Source: Gorsachius magnificus (taxonomy: Eukaryota; Chordata; Aves; Pelecaniformes; Ardeidae). Taken from it: DNA of 64,000 nucleotides. This document shows positions 44,603 through 54,200 of the stretch, in pieces. The translations under genes were made by a program, and so were the position numbers. Positions within the stretch are counted from its first letter, which is position 1; each line of letters starts with the position of its first letter. The notes below the pieces were generated by a model. That model saw nothing but the letters and a program-made list of their open reading frames with translations. It did not search any database and was not told where the DNA came from. The stretch lies in contig CM067106.1 in the NCBI GenBank assembly GCA_034008185.1, forward strand, positions 744,001 through 808,000, given 5' to 3'.

Positions 44603-45006
44603 TCTCACCAGTCTTTGGCCTTTTTGAGGAAAACGATGCCTAATCACGGGGCGGAGGCTGGCGGGAAGCGACGGATCCCGCCCGCGTCCTTCCCCCGTGA
44701 ATCGCCAGCAGGGAAGCGCCTCGCGCGGCGCCTCCCTCCCCCTAAAGAACATTAACCCGTCACCCCCTCCCTCCTTGAGCGCTGACGTCCCATTAACCTG
44801 CCCCTACCCCCCTAGAGAGTATTTTTGTAACCACTACGCGCTTAGGGAGGAGTTTGATCGCCATATTTATTTACGGAGATACCTGTGCCCCCCACTGGGG
44901 GGGGCTCCTCTCTGCTCCCACCTTTACTCACCGACTTAGGCGATTTTTAACCTCACTTGGTGTTAGGACACGTTTTAACTGCCTGTGCCCTTAGGGCTGT
45001 GAGGAC

Positions 45007-45012
45007 ATTAAA
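45007..45012 (+). terminator. Candidate SLC27A1 polyadenylation signal
   Basis: ATTAAA about 400 bases after the SLC27A1 stop codon; no better hexamer was noticed between them. Confidence 0.35.
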
Positions 45013-45235
45013 AAAGAAAAACAAAAAAAAAACTTTGGGTTGTTGTGGGGGAGAGGAGCGGCCTGTGGGGTTTGCTCTCCCTGTGGTGGTGGTGACAGCT
45101 TAGGGCCTTTCCTCCGGGGGCTTTGGGGAGCCCGGCGGAGGGAAGAGGGGGTGGGGTGTGGATGGTGGAAAAGCAGGGAATGGGGGAAGAAGCTGGGGGA
45201 GCTCGGCCTGGGGAGGGCTAGGCTGCAGGTTCACA

Positions 45236-45995
45236 GAAATCCCAGCCTGGCCGGGGTTGGCAGGGCCCTCGGAGCTCACCCAGTGCCACCCCCCCACCCA
45301 AGCAGGCTCACCCAGAGCAGGGGGCACAGGACAGCGTCCAGGCGGGGGGTGAAGATCTCCAGAGAAGGAGACTCCACAGCCCCCCTGGGCAGCCTGGGCC
45401 AGGGCTCGGGCACCCTCCCAGGCAAGAAGTTCTTCCTCCCGTTCAACTGGAACCTCTTCTGTTGGCCCAGAGTCTGGCTGCGTCCCCGTGCCCCCCACCC
45501 TGGAGATCTTTGTAGGTGGTGATGAGATCCCCTCTCAGCCTGCTCTGCTCCAGGCTGAACAAGCCCAGCTCCCTCAGCCTTTCCTCCTAGGGGAGATGCC
45601 AGGCCCCCCACACCTTGGTTGCCCTCCTCTGGGCTCTCCCCAGTAGCTCCTCCTCCTCCTCCTTGAAGTGGGGAGCCCAGAACTGGGCGCAGAGCTCCAG
45701 GTGGGGTCTCCCCAGGGCAGAGCAGAGGGGGAGGAGAACCTCCCTCGCCCTGCTGGCCACGCTCCTCTTGCTGCGCCCCAGGACGCCCTTGGCCTTCTTG
45801 GCCACCAGGGCACCCTGCTGGCTCGTGGCCACCTTGTGGCCCCCCATGTCCCTCTGGGCAGAGCTGCTTCCCAGCAGGGCAGCCCCCAGCCTGGGCTGGT
45901 GCCTGGGGTCCAACCTCCCCAGGGGCAGCACCCAACACTTGGCCCTGGTGGAACCTCATCGGGTTGCTAGGCCGCGGGTTGCTAGGCCGCGGGTT
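45236..45995 (-). mobile_element. CR1 LINE fragment between SLC27A1 and PGLS
   Basis: GGCAGGGCCCTCGG group, about 750 bases, ending near the PGLS X-box tandem units. It fills most of the intergenic space. Confidence 0.8.
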
Positions 45996-46075
45996 TGCTA
46001 GGCCGCGGGTTGCTAGGCAACAGCGCGGCGCGCAGGTGGCGTCACTTCCGGCGCGCCGCTCCCGGTAGTGCCCCC
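45963..46075 (+). promoter_or_regulatory. PGLS promoter: tandem GTTGCTAGG units, X-box palindrome and ETS site
   Basis: Four tandem copies of a roughly 15-base unit containing GTTGCTAGG lie between 45963 and 46021. The last becomes the palindrome GTTGCTAGGCAAC (46009-46021), which fits the RFX X-box. A CACTTCCGG ETS-type site follows near 46041. The PGLS ATG is about 60 bases downstream. The motif assignment is by eye; binding is inferred. Confidence 0.5.
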
Positions 46076-46082
46076 CGCCGCC

Positions 46083-48030
46083 ATGGCCGCCGCCGCCCCC
46101 TCCCGCCGCCTCTCGGTGTTCCCCTCCCCGCGGGAGCTGGGCCCGGCCCTGGCGCAGTTGGTGGCCGAGCGGGCGGCGGAGGCCGGCGGGCGCTTCTCGC
46201 TGGGCCTCTCGGGAGGGAGCCTGGTGGGGACCCTCGCCCGGGACCTGCCCCCCGCCGTCGCCGCCGAGGGCCCCGCCGCGCCCGCCCGCTGGCTGGTGGC
46301 CTTCTGCGACGAGCGGCTGGTGCCCCCCGAGCACCCGGACAGCACCGCCGGGGCCTACAAGGTGAGCGGGGCCGGGGCGGCGGGGCACTGCCGCCAGCCC
46401 TGGGCCGGCCCTCACCGCCCCCTCTCCGCAGGCCCAGCTGCTGCCGCGGCTGCCCGGTCCCGGGCCTCGGGTGCTGGCCCTCACCCCCGGGCTGCCCCCC
46501 GCCGCCGCCGCCGATGACTACGCCGCCCAGCTCCGCCAGGTACCGGCGCTGGGGGAGCCCGGCGGGGGGCTGGAAGGGTCGGTGGGGGAGCCCGGGGGGG
46601 GGCTGGAAGGGTCGGTGGGGGAGCCCGGGGGGGGGTGGAAGGGTCGGTGGGGCCGGGGGGGAGCCCGGGAGGGGGTGGAAGGTGCCCCCCCACTGGCTAC
46701 TGATGCTGGGGGAACCGGGGGGGGGGCTGGAAGGGTCGGTGGGGGAGCCCGGGGGGGTCTGGAAGCCGCTCTCCCTGCCGACCCCCGGCTCCATCTCCCC
46801 TCCTCCCCGCAGGCTTTCCCGGGTCAGGCCGTGCCCGTCTTCGATTTGCTGGTGCTGGGGGTCGGCCCGGACGGCCACACTTGCTCCCTCTTCCCCGACC
46901 ACCCCCTGCTCCAGGTGAGCCCGGCCCCCGCCCGTGGGGACGCTGTGACCCCCGTCTCTGCGCCGGTAACTCGCAAACGGCGTCTGCGCGGCAGCTCCCG
47001 AGCTGGGGGCGTTGTAGTTATTAAAAAAAACCACCCCCCCAAAAACACAAACCACCCCCCCAAAAACACAAACCACCCCCCCAAAAACACAAACCACCAA
47101 CCAAACAAAAAACCAACCAAACAAAAAACCAACCAAACAAAAAACCAACCAAACAAAAAACCAACCAAACAAAAAACCAACCAAACAAAAAACCAACCAA
47201 ACAAAAAACCAACCAAACAAAAAACCAACCAAACAAAAAACCAACCAAAGAAACCCCCCCCCAAAAAAAAAACCCCCCAAAAAAAAAAAAAAAACCCCAA
47301 AAAAACAAGAAAAGGGGGAGGAAAAAAAAAAGGCAGTGTGGGGAGAAAAAAGAAAAATGCCACTAAGGTCGACTTATTGACTTATCCCCCTGCTCGTTTC
47401 TTTTAATTTTCCCCTGATTTAGGGAATTTTGGGGGGAAACAAGCAGATCTTGACTGGGGTGGAAGCGCCGAGGACCCTCGGTCGCCCTCAGCGGGGGCGC
47501 TCGCCCCATTTATGGCCAGGGCCTGGGCCGCTCCCCTGCTTCGGGGTTATTTCTTTTTTTTTTTTTTTTTTTTTTTTTCTCTCTCTCTCCCCTCTTTTCA
47601 TCTTTTTTTCGCTCCGATAGGAGAAGGAGAAAACGGTCGCTGCTATTACCGACTCGCCGAAGCCGCCGCCGGAGCGCATCACGTTAACCCTGCCCGTGCT
47701 GAACGCGGCGCGGATGGTTGTGTTCGTGGCGACGGGGGAAGGCAAAGCCGCCATTTTAAAGGTGCCGACCCAAACTCTTTAAGGAAAATCCACGGCGGGA
47801 GCGAGCGAGAGGTTTCCGTCGGGCGCCGCCGCGCTTTGCGGTTGCCTTTTGCCGACCGCGCGGCTGAAGCCCCTTTCCCTCTCTCCCAACAGCGCGTTTT
47901 GGAAGGCAACGAGGAAAATCCCCTCCCCGCCGCTCGTGTCCGGCCTCGCTCCGGGCAGCTGCGCTGGTTCCTGGACGAGCCGGCAGCCAAGCTGCTGACC
48001 ATTCCCGTTGAGAAACATTCCAGCCCGTAG
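46083..48030 (+). CDS. PGLS: PGLS, 6-phosphogluconolactonase
   Basis: PGLS hydrolyses 6-phosphogluconolactone to 6-phosphogluconate, the second step of the oxidative pentose phosphate pathway, in the cytosol. Five exons, 46083-46361, 46432-46539, 46813-46914, 47621-47761 and 47893-48030, are all in phase and give 255 aa (human 258). Family motifs are FSLGLSGGS and [14 protein letters not shown] in exon 1, and [20 protein letters not shown] in exon 3. Exon 4 has [20 protein letters not shown] and exon 5 has [16 protein letters not shown]. The start ATG has a good Kozak context (CCGCCATGG) and lies in a CpG-rich block. Introns 2 and 3 contain minisatellites. A tight alanine-rich stretch (AAAADDYA) in exon 2 differs from mammals but is in frame. 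Confidence 0.96.
46545..46765. repeat. G-rich minisatellite in PGLS intron 2
   Basis: Units of about 36 bases, GGGGGAGCCCGGGGGGGGCT then GGAAGGGTCGGT, repeated about six times. Confidence 0.88.
47030..47300. repeat. AACCAACCAAACAAAA minisatellite in PGLS intron 3
   Basis: Three CCACCCCCCCAAAAACACAAA units, then about nine 16-base CCAACCAAACAAAAAA units, then A-runs broken by C-runs. One strand is almost free of G and T. Confidence 0.93.
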
Positions 48031-48313
48031 AGCCGGTGACGCTACCGGCGGCCAGCCGCGTGACATTCCGAGCGAAGAACCGCGTTTGATCGGCGCGCTC
48101 GGTTGTCGCGCAAAACGCACTGCTCTCCCCCCCCCCCACCACCCCCCCCCCCCCCCCTTTCCTGGATGGAACGGTGCTTTGCCCAGCACGAATTTCCACA
48201 AAAGAATTCCTTCGCTTCGGCGGGAGCCGGGTGCCAGGTGGGAATCGCGGGCGGGGAGGCGTCGGTGGCGCGGGGTTCGTTTCGGTCGCCGGGACCTGAA
48301 AGGGCTGCGCGGT

Positions 48314-48319
48314 ATTAAA
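48314..48319 (+). terminator. Candidate PGLS polyadenylation signal
   Basis: ATTAAA about 285 bases after the PGLS stop codon. Confidence 0.4.
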
Positions 48320-49277
48320 GGGATTTCACCTCTCCTGCTCCCGGTTTTCCTTCCGCCCGGCCACGCTCTGCCGTAAAGCGAGGGGCTGGCGCGGCGGCGC
48401 GAGGCCGGGCGGACGCTTGCCTGGAGCCGCGCTGGCTGTAGAGGGACGCTCCTTCTCCCTCCCTGCTTTGTTAATCCCGACTTTAACCACGCCGTAGTCC
48501 TCGCCTAAAACTCCGCTTCGGAGGCTCCTTCCCGCCCGTTTCTTCCCGCGTCCGCAGCGGAAAGGTTTTGGCGTTCGCTCCCCTCCCGTTGATGTTTTTC
48601 TGCTGTCGCTTTCAGAGCGGAGCCGGGAGGAAGCGCTTGGAGGTGACGCGGTGTCCGACAGCGGGGAAAGGAACGCTGTTCCCCCGCCGGCAGGGGAAAA
48701 AGCCGAGTCGGAAAAGGCAACGGATTTTTAGGCGCGGTGCTTCCATGCCAGATTGGGGTGGGGGGAAAAAAAAAAAAAAAAAAACACACCCAGGAATGGG
48801 GGTTGCTGGGCTGGACGCGGATTTTTACGGATACGTCGCGCCGAAGCCGGCTGGGACTCGGAGTGTAAAAGCCCTGCGCCTGCAGTTCTCTCTCGACGGC
48901 GTCTCACCGAGCGCGAGCGATTCAGCCGGCGCCGTGCCCGGGGTGCTGGGTCATCCCCGCTGTCCGGAGTCGCCCCCGGTGTCACCTTCCTGGGGGCCAG
49001 GCCTGGATTCTGGTGGGAGCTGTGAAGCGTGGATGCTTCGTGGCCGTTCCGGGTGTCTCTGAAATCGGTTTTTAAGGAGATCCGGACGGAAAGCGTCGGG
49101 ATTTGTGAGTTAAAAACAGATGCCACTGGAATCATGGTGGTGTCCACCCGGTGGCTGAGCTCCGTGTCTTAAAATCGTGGGGTAAACCAGCAAAGCAGGC
49201 GCCCGCGGACTTTGAAACTCAAACTCTGCAGCACATTTAAAAAGGGTATTTAAAATACTGCAATTCCCCATCCTTGG
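48320..49277. other. PGLS-NIBAN3 intergenic sequence
   Basis: GC-rich unique sequence with an A-run at 48766-48784; no exon recognised. A further stretch without recognised exons, 50200-51229, is CpG-rich and leads into the NIBAN3 start, so it probably contains that promoter. Confidence 0.45.
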
Positions 49278-50200
49278 AGTCACGGAATGGTTTGGGGTGG
49301 AAGGGACCCCGAGAGGTCACCCAGGAGGGGGTGCAGGAGCAGGGACACCTTGAACCAGAGCAGGTTGCCCACAGCCCCGGCCAACCTGGCCTTGGATGTT
49401 CCCAGGGATGGGGCCTCCACCACCGCCCTGGGCAACCCCTCCTGGTGATTCCCACTGGGTAGGGTTGGGCCTTGGGGGCTGCCAGCACCCATGGCCGGCT
49501 CATGGGCAGCTTTTCGTCCCCCAGCACCCCCAGGTCCCTCTGGGCAGGGCTGCTCTCCACCCCCTCACCCCCCAGCCCTACGGATCCCGGGGGCTGCCCC
49601 GACCCAGGGACAGGACCTTGCCCTTGCCCTTGTTGACCCTCATGAGGTTCCCATCACCCCCCCTCTCCAGCCTGGCCAGGTCCCTCTGGATGCCGTCCCG
49701 TCCTTCTGGCGTATCAACCGCACCCCCCAGCTTGGGGTCACCTGCAGCCTTGCTGAGGGTGCGCTCGACCTCGCTGTCTATGTCATTGATGATGACATTA
49801 AACAGCGCCGGTCCCAGTAGGGACCCCTGAGGGACACCACTCGTCACCGGTCTCCATCCGGACATCGAGCCGTTGACCACTGCCCTCTGGATGCGACCAT
49901 CCAGCCAATCCCTCACCCACCCAACAGTCCACCCATCCAATCCACAGCTCTCCAATGTAGAGAGAAGGATGTTGGGGGGACGACGACCGTGTCCGAAGCC
50001 CGGAGAGATGACGTCCGTTGGCTTTCCCTTGTCCACTGTGGTTGTCACCCCATCATGGAAAGCCGCTGGGTTCGTCAGGCAGGGGATCGCAGGGAACCCC
50101 GGGTGCCTTGGTGGAGAGGGCGGCACTTCCCGCAGAATCCCAGAATCCCGGCATGGCAGGGGTTGGAAGGGACCTGGGGCGATCGCCCAGCCCGGCCCGC
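49278..50200 (-). mobile_element. CR1 LINE with reverse transcriptase remnant
   Basis: Same structure, deletions and AAGD change as the copy at 24876-25765. It lies between PGLS and NIBAN3. Confidence 0.88.
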
Positions 50201-51229
50201 CGCCCCCCCCACCTTGGGGTCACCCGCAGCCCCGCTCTGTCACTGGTGACGCCATTAAACAGCGCCGGTCCCAGTACGGACCTTGCACCTGAGCAAACGA
50301 CCCAAGTTCTAACGAGACAATTTTGCCAAAGGCGAATCCAGAAACGCCCGGTGATTCCGAACCCTTTTTCCCCTCCGCTTTTACAGCGTTTTTCCACATC
50401 GTCCCCCATCCATCCCCTTGGATCAAAAATATTTGGGTTTTTTGACCAGCTCGGGGGCTGGTGCAAGCGCTGGCTGCTTCTGCTCGAGCGTTCCCTGTTC
50501 CTCCCCGTCCCGTGGGGCGCCAAGGGTGCCAAAAAACCACCGGCTGCGTAACGGTAACAGCGGCAAGATGGCGTTCCGGCTCGATTGGGGAAGTGAGCGC
50601 AGGTGCGGAGCGGGGCCGTTTCCGTGATGCGCTCGCCAATTTGGAAACGACTCCGAAAAAAACATTTTTAAAAAATCCCCTCGCCCCCTCCCGGCTTCCT
50701 CCCCCGCTTCTTTTGGCTCGGAAGGGGGGCGAGGTGGGCGCGACGCGGAGCGCCGAGAGCAAATACGGAGAAATCCGGTCGCGCCTCTCGTAGCGTCACG
50801 TAAATCCGCGGCCCAGCCCGCTTTAACGCCCCGCGCTTAAATCCCAGCGCACGCGGCCTCGTCTTCAATAGCTCCATCTTAATTAACGATAGCCAATAAT
50901 TATTGCTAGGGTGGGATTAGCATGCGGGGGCGAGCAAAGAGCCCGAGCTGGCGCCGTCCCCGCTGCGAAAGCAGCACCCCCCGGTCTCAAAAATCAATCG
51001 GAAAAATCAAACCGGTGCCGCTTTAGCGCTCGAAACTCGGGGTGAAACCGGTAGAAAGGGGTGGGCGGCGGCAGAGGCGCCGCTTGCTGCCCCTTTCAGG
51101 TTCATTTTGGCAGCGGGGTGGGGGGTGGGGTTGGGATGAAACTTTTATTTGAATATTTACCAGCCGGCCGCCGCCGTCACCCCCCTCGGCCTCAGCGCCC
51201 GGCTGGCAGCGAGCGCGCTGAGGCCGAAG

Positions 51230-54200
51230 ATGGGAGGAAGGTGCTCGAGCCCTCTGAGCGGGCGGCAGCGCAGGTATCTGAGAGGTGAGAAACGACTCTC
51301 GCTGCCTCCGGTGCTTTTTATTTTTGGGGGTGCCTGTGGGAAATACGAACGCCGGCTGCGGCGAGTCGCGGCAGGCTCTCGGTGGCCTCGGCTCTCCTTC
51401 CGCCCCGCGTCGGCGCCGAGCTCGCGTTTGGGCTTTGCCGGATGCTCCGAGCGCTCTTCCCTAGTGCCCTCCCCTCCGGATGGCCCTGGGAAGAGCGGTG
51501 GGAAACGCCTCGTCCGTAGGCTGTCGGCTCGCTGCCCTCCCTGAGCCCCTCCTGTGTCTTGAGCGACGCCGGAGCCCCCGACTGCCTCCTCCTGGGGGAG
51601 GAGAGCACCCCCCACACCCCCAAAAACCGGCTCCCTTCTTGCTCTGCCCGCAGGTCGCGTGGACGCCACCGTGAAGAATTTCATCCCCTGTTACCGGAGG
51701 CAGCTGGCGACCGCGCTCCTGAGGCGGCTGGCGGGGGAGCTGGACCCCCAAGGCAAAGCAGCCCTGCAGCTCCTGCCCAGCGAGGTAAGAACGCGCCGCC
51801 GCCGCCTCTCCCCACGCCGCGCTGCCGAGGTGGATCGCGTCTCCGAGGTGCCCGTCCTCCTCCAGGTCTCCTTTTCCAGCTGGGTGTAATTAAATATCTT
51901 TAATAACGGTGACCTGCCGTTGGGGGGGGACGCTTTTTGGCTCTTGTGGTGTAGGAATGAGAATTTAGGAGCGCGTTGTCGGAGAGACCATGGAATTGTT
52001 TGGGTTGGGAAAGATCTTTAAGGTGATGGAGGCCAACCCTACCCATCCCACCCCCAAACCCCGGCCCTCAGCACCGCCTCTGCCCGGCTGTTAAATCCCC
52101 CCCGGGCTGGGGACTCGCCCCCTTCCCTGGGCAGCCCCTTCCAGCCCCTGACAGCCCTTTGGGGAAGGAATTGTTCCCCAGGGCCAACCTCCCCCTGCCC
52201 TGGCACAACTTGAGGCCCTTGCCCCTCGTCCCATCGCCCCTTCCCTGGCAGGTGGGACCGGTAGCTGGGGATCCAGCTCACAAATCAACGCCACAGACCC
52301 TGGAAGCCTTTGCAGCGGCACCGTTTGTCACACGGAGCGACTGGGCCGTTTTTTAGCCTCTCACTTTGCTTTCTGTCGCCACTAGATGTCCGTGTCCAAC
52401 CACCTCTCCGACACCGAAACGCTTCGGCTGGGCCGGCTCCCGCCCTGTGTCTTGTCTCCCCGCAGCCCAGACACCTTTTCTCCATCGCTGAGGTTTTCTG
52501 GTTCTTCTCTCCATGCCTTTGCTCCTTCACTGAGGTTTTCTGGTTCTTATCTCCACACCTTTGCTCCATTGCTGAGGTTTTCTGGTTCTTCTCTCCACAC
52601 TTTTGCTCCTTCACTGAGGTTTTCTGGTTCTTATCTCCACACCTTTGCTCCATCGCTGAGGTTTTATGGTTCTGTCCACGCCTTTGCTCCATCACTGAGG
52701 TTTTCTGGTTCTTCTCTCCACGCCTTTGCTCCATCCATTGCTGAGGTTTTCTGGTTCTTCTCTCCACGCCTTTGCTCCATCCATTGCTGAGGTTTTCTGG
52801 TTCTTCTCTCCACGCCTTTGCTCCATCCATTGCTGAGGTTTTCTGGTTCTTCTCTCCATGCCTTTGCTCCATCCATTGCTGAGGTTTTCTGGTTCTTCTC
52901 TCCACCCTTTGCTCCATCCATTGCTGAAGTTTTCTGGTTCTTCTCTCGCGTCTCCGTAGCTCCGGGGGCCGCCCGACGCCGCTCTGCACGGCGGATTCCT
53001 CTCCCAGTACGACAGCGATTCCTGCAGCTGGCAGGAGAGTTACTTCATCCTCCTCGGAGACTTTACCCTGCAGTGGTTCGAAAGTGAAGAGGTAAATGCT
53101 CTCCCGCTGTGGAGGCTGCAAAATCCAGGGATTTACGCGGTCAAACCCTTGTGAAAACCCCTTGCAGGCAGAGCCAAAGGTGGGCGCGGGGTCGCGCCGC
53201 TGCCCGCCCACCCAACGATTCTCCCTCCGCGGAGAATCCCTGCGCAAATCCATTCTCTTCCCTTTAAAATTCCCCCCAGTTTCCTTCCTTGTGCCCGATT
53301 CTGTTCTCGGTGCCGAGTTCTGCCACCGCCTGTCAGCGCCGCCGCCAGAAACGCCCCCGCTCCCTGTTGCCGTCCCGCAGCCGGCGCGAACCGACCCCGC
53401 TGAGGATTCTTCACCTTTTCCATTTTTTTTTTTCAGGCCCTGCGGAAAGGCAGCGAGCCCAGGGGCTCCACCGCTCTCTCCGGCTACCGGCTGCTGTCGG
53501 CACCGGGCGAATACGCCGAATCGCTCGGCCGCCTGTGCCCGGGGCTCGCAGGTAATTCCGGGCCGTGCCGAGGGCGTCACGGTTGGTTGAGGTAGGCGCC
53601 GAGTCCGGTTCGGCGCCGCGGGCGCGATGGTGGAGGATGGGGCGAACGCACGAAGCCGGTTCCGTGTCCGGCCGAGAGCCCTCGCACCCAAAGGCGCCCG
53701 AGAAATTTCCTGACCGCAGGCAGAGCCGTAACCCTCGGACGCGGCGCCGTCGGGATCTCCTGCGCTGTTTTCCTTGGTTTCTCCGCATCCTCCGGCTTCT
53801 CCCCAGGCAGAGCCGTGCTCGGGGCAGCCAGCGCGGCTTTACCGGGCCAGCTGGAAAGCCAAAATATTAAACCCAAGTGGGACAAAAGCAGAAACAGCTG
53901 CAGAGAAACTTTGCCAATGACCGAAATTCCTTGCAAATCGTTCAGCTCCTTGGCCTGCAGCCCCCCTGGCTTCCCGCGGAAGTTACTGCTGTGCTCCGCA
54001 GTTACGGGCCCGTCCCCCGTTTTCCCCCCCGTCCCCCGTTTTGCCCCCCGTCCCCCGTTTTCCCCCCTGTCCCCCGTTTTCCCATCCCCTTATTTTCCTG
54101 TCCCCTTCCTCCCCTTCTCCCCCCCTTCCTCCCCTTCTCCCCCCCTTCCTCCCCTTCTCCCCCCCTTCCTCCCCTTTCCCCCCCTCCCCCCTTCCCCCCC

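Noticed and set aside
52285..53691. A 468-residue frame with EKNQKTSAM repeats on the minus strand
   Set aside because: Antisense to NIBAN3 exons 3-4 and made by the 42-46 bp minisatellite.
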